From the NCBI GenBank assembly GCA_025057735.1, contig JANWUU010000192.1, positions 1 to 5,714 on the forward strand: a stretch of DNA of 5,714 nucleotides, read 5' to 3'. Below the pieces are notes generated by a model, which worked only from the letters and a program-made list of their open reading frames with translations, did no database searches and was not told the origin of the DNA. Below are positions 1-5,714 of this stretch, one piece after another. Position 1 is the stretch's first letter. Each line of letters starts with the position of its first letter. This stretch comes from Burkholderiaceae bacterium (GTDB taxonomy: Bacteria; Pseudomonadota; Gammaproteobacteria; Burkholderiales; Burkholderiaceae). A program made the position numbers and the translations under genes.

Positions 1-1
1 G

Positions 2-1342
2 ACGCGCAGCGTCGTGCCGCTCGAACCCATCGAGCCCGGCCATGTGCGCATGTACGTCTGCGGCATGACCGTCTACGACCTCTGCCACCTCGGGCATGCG
101 CGCACCTTCGCCGCCTTCGACGTCGCCGTGCGCTGGCTGCGCGCGCGCGGACTGCGCGTCACGTATGTCCGCAACATCACCGACATCGACGACAAGATCA
201 TCCGCCGCGCCGCGGAGAACGGCGAACCGATCGAGGCCCTGACCGCACGCGTGATCCGCTCCATGCACGAGGATTTCGACGCGCTCGGCTTCCTGCGGCC
301 GGACCGCGAGCCGCGCGCCACCGAATTCGTGCCGCAGATGCTGGGGCTTATCGAACTGCTGGAACGCAACGCGCTCGCCTATGCGGCCGAGGACGGCGAC
401 GTCTGCTTCGCGGTCCGCCGTTTTCCCGGCTACGGGAAACTGTCCGGCAAGTCGCTCGACGAGCTGCGTGCCGGCGAGCGCGTGGCGGTGGATGCCGCCA
501 AGCGCGACCCGCTGGATTTTGTCCTCTGGAAGCACGCCAAGCCGGGCGAGCCGCAGTGGGCATCAAAATGGGGTCCCGGGCGCCCGGGCTGGCACATTGA
601 ATGCTCGGCGATGGCCAGTAGCACGCTGGGGCGCACGATCGACATTCACGGCGGCGGCCCCGACCTCGTGTTCCCGCACCATGAAAACGAGATCGCGCAG
701 AGTGAGGGCGCCTTCGGCCAGCCGTTCGCCCGCATCTGGATGCACGCGGGCGCGCTGCGTGTCGGCGCCGAGAAAATGTCTAAGTCGCTCGGCAACTTCT
801 GGACCCTGCGCGACGCGCGCGCCCGCTACGACGCCGAGGTGCTGCGCTTTTTCCTAGTCCGGCCGCACTACCGCAGCCAGATCGCATTCCAGGAGTCTCT
901 GCTGCCCGAGGCGCGGCAGGCGCTGGCGCGGCTGTACACGGCATTGCGCGACGTGCCCCCCGCGGCGGGCGAGGTCGACTGGAACGAGCCGCATGCGCGA
1001 CGCTTCGCCGCTGCGATGGACGAAGACTTCAACACGCCGGTGGCGATCTCGGTGCTGTTCGAGTTGGCGAACGAGGCGAACCGCAAGAAATCGGCGGCAC
1101 TCGCGCGCCAGCTGCGTGCGTTGGGCGGCATCCTGGGGCTGCTGCAGCGCGACGCGGCCGACTTCCTGCGCGGTGGCGAGTCCGGAGCCGAGGCCGCGCA
1201 TATCGAGGCGCAGATCGCGCTGCGCGCCGCCGCCAAGCAGGCAAAGAACTACGCCGAAGCCGACCGCATCCGCGCCGAGCTGCTGGCGCAGGGCATCGTG
1301 CTGGAGGACGGACCGGCCGGCACCACGTGGCGTCGCAAATGA
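2..1342 (+). CDS. cysS: Cysteinyl-tRNA synthetase (CysRS), 5'-truncated by the window edge
   Basis: This class I aminoacyl-tRNA synthetase activates cysteine with ATP and charges tRNA-Cys in the cytoplasm. Numbering visible residues from base 2, the HIGH-type ATP motif is HLGH at 29-32 and the KMSKS loop is at 258-262. The four expected zinc ligands are present: Cys20 (MYVCG), Cys201 (IECSAM), and His226 and Glu230 (HHENE). The C-terminal part carries the DALR-like DEDFNTP segment and ends in GTTWRRK, as in E. coli CysRS. These landmarks sit a constant 8 residues behind E. coli numbering from memory, so about 8 codons and the start codon lie before the window. The GTG at 14-16 is therefore an internal Val, not the start. 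446 residues are visible, against 461 for the whole E. coli enzyme. All catalytic residues looked for are intact. The gene is followed after 3 nt by the glycosylase gene. Identity is essentially certain. Confidence 0.97.
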   Translation, partial: TRSVVPLEPIEPGHVRMYVCGMTVYDLCHLGHARTFAAFDVAVRWLRARGLRVTYVRNITDIDDKIIRRAAENGEPIEALTARVIRSMHEDFDALGFLRPDREPRATEFVPQMLGLIELLERNALAYAAEDGDVCFAVRRFPGYGKLSGKSLDELRAGERVAVDAAKRDPLDFVLWKHAKPGEPQWASKWGPGRPGWHIECSAMASSTLGRTIDIHGGGPDLVFPHHENEIAQSEGAFGQPFARIWMHAGALRVGAEKMSKSLGNFWTLRDARARYDAEVLRFFLVRPHYRSQIAFQESLLPEARQALARLYTALRDVPPAAGEVDWNEPHARRFAAAMDEDFNTPVAISVLFELANEANRKKSAALARQLRALGGILGLLQRDAADFLRGGESGAEAAHIEAQIALRAAAKQAKNYAEADRIRAELLAQGIVLEDGPAGTTWRRK

Positions 1343-1345
1343 CCG

Positions 1346-1987
1346 ATGGCGGCGGCGGCGTACTGGTCGCGGGCCAAGCGCGAACTGGCGGCTGCCGATC
1401 CGGTGCTGGCGCGCATCATCGCGCGACATCCGCGCGCGCGGCTGGTCTCGCGCGGCGATCCGTTCGCCACACTGGCGCGCTCGATCGTCGGCCAGCAGAT
1501 CTCCGTGAAAGCGGCCGATGCCGTGTGGGCGCGGCTGATCGCAGCCTGCCCGCACCTGCGACCGCAGGAACTGCTGCGGCGTCGTCCCAGCACGCTGCGC
1601 GCCTGCGGGTTGTCCGAGCGCAAGGTCGAGTATCTGCGCGATCTGGCCCGGCACTTCGTGCGCGAGCGCATCGACGCGCGTCACCTGGCGGCGATGACCG
1701 ACGAACAGGTCATCGCGCAGCTCACCGCGATCCGCGGCATCGGGCGCTGGACAGCCGAAATGTTCCTGATCTTTAATCTGCTGCGGCCGGACGTGCTGCC
1801 GCTTGACGATCTGGGGCTGTTGCGGGCGGTCAGCCTGCATTACCTGGACGGTGCGCCGGTGGCCGACCTGCTGCGCCGGCCCGGCCGGGAGCGCGTGACG
1901 CGCCTGGCCCAGGCGTGGATCCCGTGGCGCAGTGTGGCCACCTGGTATCTGTGGCGCAGCCTGGATCCGGTGCCCGTGGCCTACTGA
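1346..1987 (+). CDS. alkA: AlkA-type DNA-3-methyladenine glycosylase II (HhH-GPD family)
   Basis: Predicted monofunctional base-excision repair glycosylase that removes alkylated purines such as 3-methyladenine from DNA. The 213-residue protein is an HhH-GPD fold. It has the N-terminal FATLARSIVGQQIS helix (about 40-53), the helix-hairpin-helix around IRGIGRWTA (129-137), and the LPLDD segment (151-155). Asp155 aligns with the catalytic Asp238 of E. coli AlkA. Only two cysteines occur (68 and 87), so the iron-sulfur cluster of Nth/MutY is absent, and no lyase lysine is seen in the equivalent position. It is shorter than E. coli AlkA (282 aa) because the N-terminal AlkA_N domain is missing, as in many short bacterial homologues. 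The ATG at 1346 is chosen because family-like sequence (YWSRAKREL) starts at once after it. There is no clear Shine-Dalgarno, and the start lies 3 nt after the cysS stop, so translational coupling is likely. No adaptive-response (Ada) box is visible. The substrate range within the family is inferred. Confidence 0.9.
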   Translation: MAAAAYWSRAKRELAAADPVLARIIARHPRARLVSRGDPFATLARSIVGQQISVKAADAVWARLIAACPHLRPQELLRRRPSTLRACGLSERKVEYLRDLARHFVRERIDARHLAAMTDEQVIAQLTAIRGIGRWTAEMFLIFNLLRPDVLPLDDLGLLRAVSLHYLDGAPVADLLRRPGRERVTRLAQAWIPWRSVATWYLWRSLDPVPVAY

Positions 1988-1992
1988 GAAGC

Positions 1993-2000
1993 AGAAAGGA
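1993..2000 (+). promoter_or_regulatory. Shine-Dalgarno of accA
   Basis: AGAAAGGA lies 8 nt before the ATG at 2009, in the 21-nt gap after the alkA stop codon. It fixes the accA start and is the clearest intergenic ribosome-binding site in the window. The alkA, tilS and lysC starts have none of comparable quality. Confidence 0.8.
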
Positions 2001-2008
2001 ACAGGCCG

Positions 2009-2983
2009 ATGGCGAAGACCACCTTCCTCGATTTCGAGCAGCCGATCGCCGAACTGGAGGCGAAGATCGAGGAACTGCGCTACGTGCAGGACGACTCGGC
2101 GCTCGACATCTCGGAGGAGATCGAGCGGCTGCAAAAAAAGGCGCAGGCGTTGCTGAAGGACATCTACGCCAAGCTGACGCCATGGCAGGTGGCGCAGCTG
2201 GCGCGCCACCCGCAACGGCCGTACACGCTCGACTACATCCATGACATCTTCACCGACTTCCACGAACTGCACGGCGACCGGCACTTCGCCGACGACCTGT
2301 CGATCGTCGGCGGACTGGCGCGCTTCAACGGCCAGGCGGTGATGGTGCTGGGCCACCAGAAGGGGCGCGACACCAAGGAGCGCACGTTGCGCAACTTCGG
2401 CATGACGAAGCCCGAGGGGTACCGCAAGGCGCTGCGACTGATGAAGCTGGCGGAAAAGTTCGGCCTGCCGGTGTTTACCTTCATCGATACGCCCGGCGCC
2501 TACCCGGGCATCGACGCCGAGGAGCGCGGGCAGTCGGAGGCGATCGGCCGCAACCTGTACGAGATGGCGCAACTGAAAGTGCCGATCATCGCCACCATCA
2601 TCGGCGAAGGCGGCTCCGGCGGGGCGTTGGCGATCGCGGTGGCCGACCACGTGCTGATGCTGCAGTACGCCACCTACTCGGTCATCTCGCCCGAGGGGTG
2701 CGCGTCGATCCTATGGAAAAGCGCCGCCAAGGCGCCGGAGGCGGCGGAAGCGCTCGGACTGACCGCGCACCGCTTGAAGGCGCTCGGGCTGATCGACAAG
2801 ATCGTCGCCGAGCCGCTCGGCGGCGCCCACCGCGATCCGAAGCAGATGTCGGCGCTGCTCAAACGGGCGCTGGCGGATTCGCTGCGGCAGTTCCAGGCGA
2901 TGCGCACCAAGGACCTGCTGGCGGCGCGCCATAGCCGCCTGCTGGGCTATGGCAAGTTCAAGGAAACGACCGCAGACGGCTGA
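2009..2983 (+). CDS. accA: Acetyl-CoA carboxylase carboxyltransferase subunit alpha
   Basis: AccA pairs with AccD as an alpha2beta2 carboxyltransferase that moves the carboxyl group from carboxybiotin to acetyl-CoA, giving malonyl-CoA for fatty acid synthesis in the cytoplasm. The 324 residues match the family length (E. coli 319). The conserved N-terminal helix [17 protein letters not shown] covers 7-23 and [11 protein letters not shown] covers 67-77. The crotonase-type core includes [10 protein letters not shown] (115-124), [10 protein letters not shown] (158-167), [10 protein letters not shown] (174-183) and the oxyanion-type glycine stretch [11 protein letters not shown] (199-209). [13 protein letters not shown] follows at 227-239, and [10 protein letters not shown] at 268-277. 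There is no zinc finger, as expected, since that lies in AccD. accD is not in the window; it is usually at another locus in this group. The start is supported by the Shine-Dalgarno at 1993-2000. The 3' end overlaps tilS by 35 nt. An A7 run at 2133-2139 forms a possible slippery site. Confidence 0.97.
   Translation: MAKTTFLDFEQPIAELEAKIEELRYVQDDSALDISEEIERLQKKAQALLKDIYAKLTPWQVAQLARHPQRPYTLDYIHDIFTDFHELHGDRHFADDLSIVGGLARFNGQAVMVLGHQKGRDTKERTLRNFGMTKPEGYRKALRLMKLAEKFGLPVFTFIDTPGAYPGIDAEERGQSEAIGRNLYEMAQLKVPIIATIIGEGGSGGALAIAVADHVLMLQYATYSVISPEGCASILWKSAAKAPEAAEALGLTAHRLKALGLIDKIVAEPLGGAHRDPKQMSALLKRALADSLRQFQAMRTKDLLAARHSRLLGYGKFKETTADG
2115..2170 (+). other. Possible -1 frameshift signal inside accA (slippery A-AAA-AAG)
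   Basis: Bases 2134-2140 read A AAA AAG in the phase needed for tandem -1 slippage: zero-frame codons are CAA AAA AAG, for Gln42-Lys43-Lys44. An AGGAG that could pair with 16S rRNA lies 14 nt upstream (2115-2119). A small stem GGCGT/ACGCC (2146-2150 with 2166-2170, loop 15 nt) begins 5 nt downstream. This is the same kind of layout as the E. coli dnaX signal, but the stem is weak and the upstream spacing is longer. A -1 shift would add 34 residues and stop at 2242-2244, giving a product of about 78 aa. No function is known. The codons may simply serve the conserved QKK sequence. Confidence 0.25.
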
Positions 2984-4403
2984 TCCGCTGGAGGCGGCGC
3001 TGCTGGCCGCCGTGCGCGCTGCGGTGCAGGCGGCACTCGACGATGGCATCGCGGACCGGCCGATCGACGCTGGGCCGCGCGGGCGCAGGCGGATCGGCCA
3101 GGCGCTCGCGCTCGCCTTCTCCGGCGGGCGCGACTCGACCGCGCTGCTGGATCTCGCGGTGCGGTTGCGGCAGGCGCGCGCGCGCGGCTTCCGCGAGCTG
3201 CTGGCGGTGCACGTGCATCACGGTCTGCAACGACAGGCCGACGCCTGGGTGGAGCACTGCCGCGCGCTGTGCGAGCGGCTCCAGGTGCCGCTTGTGGTGC
3301 GGCGCGTCTCGGTCGAGCGCCGGGGCCGCGGCCCGGAAGCGGCCGCGCGCGAGGCACGCTACGCGGCGCTGGCGGAGGCGGCGCGCGAGCACGACGCGCG
3401 CCTGTTGCTGACGGCGCACCATCTGGATGACCGCCTCGAGACGTTCCTGATCCAGTGGCTGCGCGGGGCCGGCCCCGAGGGCTTGGCGGGAGTGCCGCCG
3501 CAGCGCGCGCTCGGCGAGTTGCTCCTGGTGCGGCCGCTGCTGGATTTTGCGCGCGCCGACCTCGAGCGCTACGTCGCGTTGCGCGGTCTGCCCTATGTGG
3601 ACGACCCGAGCAATTCGGACACACGCCTGCTGCGCAACGCCCTGCGCCAGCAGGTGATCCCGGCCCTTGCGGCGGCGCGCCCGGGCATGCGCGCGGCGGC
3701 CGCACGCTCGATCGCGCTGCTGGGCGAAGCGGCCGAGGTGCTGCGCGAATGCGCCGCAGCGGACCTGGCGGCCTGCGCCGCAGGCGCGCCGGCCGGGATG
3801 CTGCGTCTGGATCGACTGGCGCAGCTGACGCCGGCGCGGCAGGCGCTCGTCCTGCGTCACTGGCTGGCCGGACACGGGGTGGCGACGCTCGCCCGCGCGC
3901 GCCTGCGCGACCTGCTGACGCAGGCGCTCGCCGCACGCGCCGATGCGAAGCTGCTGGCGCGCGTCGGGGCGCTGGAGATCCGGCGCCACCGCGGACTGCT
4001 GCTCGTGCGACCGGCACAGCGGCTGACAGCGGCGGAGGCCACCGTCGTCTGGCACGGCGAGTCGGCGGTCGCCGTGCCGGCGTGGCGCGGCGTGCTGCAC
4101 TTCGAAAGCGACGCCGAAGAAGGATTCGATCCGCGCTGGCTCGCGGAACGACCGCTGCAGCTGCGTGGGCGCAGCGGCGGCGAGCGTTTCAAGCCCCATC
4201 CGACGCGCCCCTCGAAAACACTGAAAAGGCTCTTTCAGGAAGCCGGCATCCCCGAATTCGAACGGGCGCAGCTGCCGCTCGTCTGGCGCGACGACCGCCT
4301 CATCTACGTGGCCGGTCTCGGCCCGGATGCGCGGCTGGTGGAGCGCGGCGGGCCACGCGTGCGGCTCGCCTGGCGGCCGGATGCGCCGTTGTTCGCTCTC
4401 TGA
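2949..4403 (+). CDS. tilS: tRNA(Ile)-lysidine synthetase
   Basis: TilS uses ATP and lysine to turn the wobble cytidine (C34) of tRNA-Ile2 (CAU anticodon) into lysidine, so that it reads AUA and is charged with isoleucine. The N-type ATP PP-loop is SGGRDS at 58-63. Family blocks follow in order: [13 protein letters not shown] (88-100), [10 protein letters not shown] (129-138), [11 protein letters not shown] (155-165) with [11 protein letters not shown] (172-182), then [21 protein letters not shown] and the ARPG segment. The C-terminal TilS domain is recognisable at about 405-450, with GGERFKP (410-416) and [13 protein letters not shown] (423-435). The length of 484 aa is somewhat above E. coli (about 430). 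Roughly 57 residues precede the PP-loop against about 20 in E. coli, so the start is uncertain. The ATG at 2949 overlaps accA by 35 nt and has no good Shine-Dalgarno. In-frame GTG codons at 3012 and 3024 are alternatives. Translational coupling to accA is likely. Function is nearly certain; the start is not. Confidence 0.95.
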   Translation: MASSRKRPQTADPLEAALLAAVRAAVQAALDDGIADRPIDAGPRGRRRIGQALALAFSGGRDSTALLDLAVRLRQARARGFRELLAVHVHHGLQRQADAWVEHCRALCERLQVPLVVRRVSVERRGRGPEAAAREARYAALAEAAREHDARLLLTAHHLDDRLETFLIQWLRGAGPEGLAGVPPQRALGELLLVRPLLDFARADLERYVALRGLPYVDDPSNSDTRLLRNALRQQVIPALAAARPGMRAAAARSIALLGEAAEVLRECAAADLAACAAGAPAGMLRLDRLAQLTPARQALVLRHWLAGHGVATLARARLRDLLTQALAARADAKLLARVGALEIRRHRGLLLVRPAQRLTAAEATVVWHGESAVAVPAWRGVLHFESDAEEGFDPRWLAERPLQLRGRSGGERFKPHPTRPSKTLKRLFQEAGIPEFERAQLPLVWRDDRLIYVAGLGPDARLVERGGPRVRLAWRPDAPLFAL

Positions 4404-4406
4404 GGG

Positions 4407-4425
4407 CGGCGTGCCGCAGACGCCG
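4407..4425. repeat. Inverted repeat in the tilS-lysC gap
   Basis: CGGCGT (4407-4412) and ACGCCG (4420-4425) form a perfect 6-bp dyad around a 7-nt centre. It starts 4 nt after the tilS stop codon and ends 8 bp before the -10 box of the proposed lysC promoter, covering the place where a -35 element would sit. As RNA it would be a short hairpin, but no T-run follows, so an intrinsic terminator is unlikely. It could be an operator, a weak attenuating hairpin, or chance in GC-rich DNA. Confidence 0.3.
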
Positions 4426-4439
4426 ACGCTCCCTATAAT
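4411..4439 (+). promoter_or_regulatory. Predicted sigma-70 promoter of lysC
   Basis: A perfect TATAAT lies at 4434-4439, striking in such GC-rich DNA. At 17-bp spacing the -35 position holds GTGCCG (4411-4416), a poor match to TTGACA, and there is no extended -10 TG. Transcription would start near 4444-4447, leaving a leader of roughly 14-18 nt before the lysC ATG. Such a promoter would let lysC be expressed apart from the cysS-tilS unit. Confidence 0.55.
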
Positions 4440-4460
4440 CCGCGCCTTTCCCTGCGCACC

Positions 4461-5714
4461 ATGGCACTGATCGTCCAGAAATACGGCGGCACGTCGGTCG
4501 GCTCGGTCGAGCGGATCAAGAACGTCGCGCGTCGCGTGGCCAAGTGGCAGCGCGCCGGCCATCAGCTCGTCGTCGTCGTCTCGGCGATGAGCGGGGAGAC
4601 CAACCGGCTGATCGCGCTTGCCAAGGAAGTGCAGCCGAATCCCGATCCGCGCGAGCTCGACGTGGTGGCGTCCACCGGCGAGCAGGTCACGATCGGGCTG
4701 ACCGCGATGGCCCTGAAGGAGCTGGGCCTGAAGGCGAAGAGCTACACCGGCCCGCAGGTGCACGTGCTGACCGACAGCGCATTCACCAAAGCGCGCATCC
4801 TGGAGATCGACGAGCGCAAGATCCGCGCGGATCTCAACGACGGTTACATCGTCGTCGTCGCCGGCTTCCAGGGCGTGGACGAGTTCGGCAACATCACCAC
4901 CCTTGGGCGCGGTGGTTCGGACACCTCGGCGGTGGCGCTGGCAGCGGCGCTGAAGGCCGACGAATGCATGATCTTCACCGACGTGGACGGCGTCTACACG
5001 ACCGATCCGCGCATCGTGCCCGAGGCGCGCCGGCTGCACACCGTGACCTTCGAGGAAATGCTCGAAATGGCGAGCCTCGGCTCGAAGGTGCTGCAGATCC
5101 GGTCCGTCGAGTTCGCCGGCAAGTACAACGTGCGCCTGCGCGTGCTGTCGAGCCTGACCGACCCGGAGCTGCCGATCGCGCAGGAGGCCAATTCGGGCAC
5201 GCTGATCACTTACGAGGGGGACAAAGCCATGGCGATGGAAAAGGCCGTCGTCTCCGGGATCGCATTCTCGCGCGACGAAGCCAAGATCACGCTCACGCAC
5301 GTGCCGGACCGGCCTGGCATCGCCTATCAAATCCTGGGACCGATCGCCGAGGCGAACATCGACGTCGACATGATCGTGCAAAACGTCAGCGTCGACGGCT
5401 ACACCGACTTTTCGTTCACCGTCCACCGCAACGAATACGCCAAGGCGATGGAGGTGCTCAACGGCAAGGTGAAGGCGCACATCGGTGCGCGCGAGATCGT
5501 CGGCGATCCGCGCATCTGCAAGGTGTCGGTGGTCGGTATCGGCATGCGCTCGCACGTCGGCATCGCCAGCCTTATGTTCCGCACGCTGGCCGAGGAGGGC
5601 ATCAACATCCAGATGATCGCCACCAGCGAGATCAAGATCTCGGTCGTGGTCGACGACAAGTACATGGAACTGGCGGTGCGCGCCTTGCACCGCGCCTTCG
5701 GGCTGGAGCACGCG
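4461..5714 (+). CDS. lysC: Aspartate kinase (aspartokinase), 3' end cut by the window edge
   Basis: This enzyme phosphorylates aspartate with ATP to aspartyl-4-phosphate, the first committed step toward lysine, diaminopimelate, threonine and methionine. The frame is open from the ATG at 4461 to the window end (418 codons). The amino acid kinase domain (about 1-245) shows KYGGTSVGS (7-15), SAMSGETN (41-48), STGEQV (71-76), TTLGRGGSDTSAV (146-158) and TDVDGVYTTDPR (173-184). The regulatory part has two ACT units from about 260. VPDRPGIAYQIL (281-292), QNVS (307-310) and TDFSFT (315-320) belong to the effector-binding region, and IGMRSHVG and ATSEIKISVVVDDKYMELAVRALH come later. Monofunctional LysC is usually about 405-420 aa, so only a few residues should be missing. 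No homoserine dehydrogenase domain is expected. There is no Shine-Dalgarno before the ATG (the leader is pyrimidine-rich), but a strong one occurs internally at 5214-5220. Feedback by lysine and/or threonine is inferred from the family. Confidence 0.96.
   Translation, partial: MALIVQKYGGTSVGSVERIKNVARRVAKWQRAGHQLVVVVSAMSGETNRLIALAKEVQPNPDPRELDVVASTGEQVTIGLTAMALKELGLKAKSYTGPQVHVLTDSAFTKARILEIDERKIRADLNDGYIVVVAGFQGVDEFGNITTLGRGGSDTSAVALAAALKADECMIFTDVDGVYTTDPRIVPEARRLHTVTFEEMLEMASLGSKVLQIRSVEFAGKYNVRLRVLSSLTDPELPIAQEANSGTLITYEGDKAMAMEKAVVSGIAFSRDEAKITLTHVPDRPGIAYQILGPIAEANIDVDMIVQNVSVDGYTDFSFTVHRNEYAKAMEVLNGKVKAHIGAREIVGDPRICKVSVVGIGMRSHVGIASLMFRTLAEEGINIQMIATSEIKISVVVDDKYMELAVRALHRAFGLEHA
5214..5231 (+). 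promoter_or_regulatory. Candidate internal ribosome-binding site and start for a LysC beta subunit
   Basis: GAGGGGG at 5214-5220 is followed after 8 nt by an in-frame ATG at 5229-5231 (residue Met257), with a second ATG at Met259. This is the linker between the kinase and ACT domains. Initiation here would give an ACT-only protein of at least 162 aa. Overlapping alpha and beta subunits made this way are established for Bacillus subtilis aspartokinase II and Corynebacterium glutamicum LysC, where beta starts at about residue 250. The purine stretch also encodes Tyr-Glu-Gly, so coding need alone may explain it. Confidence 0.55.

Noticed and set aside
14..16. GTG as the start codon of cysS
   Set aside because: The reading frame continues upstream to the window edge with residues that fit the CysRS N-terminus. 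The conserved motifs place the true start about 8 codons before base 2.
1347..1360. GCG tandem repeat at the alkA start as a phase-variation tract
   Set aside because: Four GCG codons encoding Ala are short, in frame and typical for this composition. A change in copy number would not break the frame.
854..2650. A 598-residue minus-strand open frame across cysS, alkA and accA
   Set aside because: Same cause: all three sense genes share one frame, and rare TTA/CTA/TCA codons leave the complement open. It ends at the CTA codon of cysS at 854-856. The sense products are unmistakable.
3173..3186. Alternating GC run in tilS as a Z-DNA or regulatory repeat
   Set aside because: It encodes ordinary Ala/Arg codons in a very GC-rich gene, and similar runs occur throughout the window.
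4404..4440. Intrinsic terminator after tilS
   Set aside because: The only hairpin there has a 6-bp stem and is followed by ACGCTCCC, not a T-run, so it does not meet the usual criteria.
2958..5711. A 917-residue open frame on the minus strand across tilS and lysC, without a stop
   Set aside because: It is in codon register with both sense genes, which share a frame. It stays open because TTA, CTA and TCA codons are avoided in this GC-rich DNA; its stop is simply the TCA codon at 2958-2960 of tilS. Its Arg/His/Asp/Gln-rich translation matches no family, while the sense proteins are clear.

Overview
The window holds five tightly packed housekeeping genes, all on the + strand: cysS (5' end cut off), an alkA-type 3-methyladenine DNA glycosylase, accA, tilS and lysC (3' end cut off). 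By eye the DNA is strongly GC-rich, with G/C at most third codon positions. The proteins read as proteobacterial. The order cysS - small AlkA glycosylase - accA - tilS - lysC is, from memory, a typical betaproteobacterial (Burkholderiales/Rhodocyclales-like) arrangement, and the AccA and LysC sequences fit that. Assignment below class level is not possible from this window.

Layout: cysS (2-1342) is followed after 3 nt by alkA (1346-1987). After 21 nt with a clear Shine-Dalgarno comes accA (2009-2983). tilS (2949-4403) overlaps the end of accA by 35 nt. The spacing suggests that cysS-alkA-accA-tilS is read as one transcript. A 57-nt gap (4404-4460) separates tilS from lysC (4461-5714, open at the window edge). 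It holds a perfect TATAAT -10 box and a 6-bp inverted repeat, so lysC probably has its own promoter. This is the only noncoding stretch of any size, and no gap exceeds 300 bases.

The products cover translation (CysRS charges tRNA-Cys; TilS makes lysidine at the wobble base of tRNA-Ile2), base-excision repair of alkylated DNA (AlkA), the carboxyltransferase step that starts fatty acid synthesis (AccA), and the first step of lysine/threonine/methionine/diaminopimelate synthesis (LysC). The one direct metabolic link is that TilS consumes lysine and LysC starts lysine synthesis.

I found no mobile element, CRISPR array, RNA gene or unknown defence-like system. The items worth a second look are regulatory: a strong internal ribosome-binding site and ATG in lysC at the start of its ACT region, which could give a separate beta subunit; an in-phase A-AAA-AAG slippery heptamer early in accA; the lysC promoter/dyad with a short leader lacking a Shine-Dalgarno; and the uncertain tilS start.
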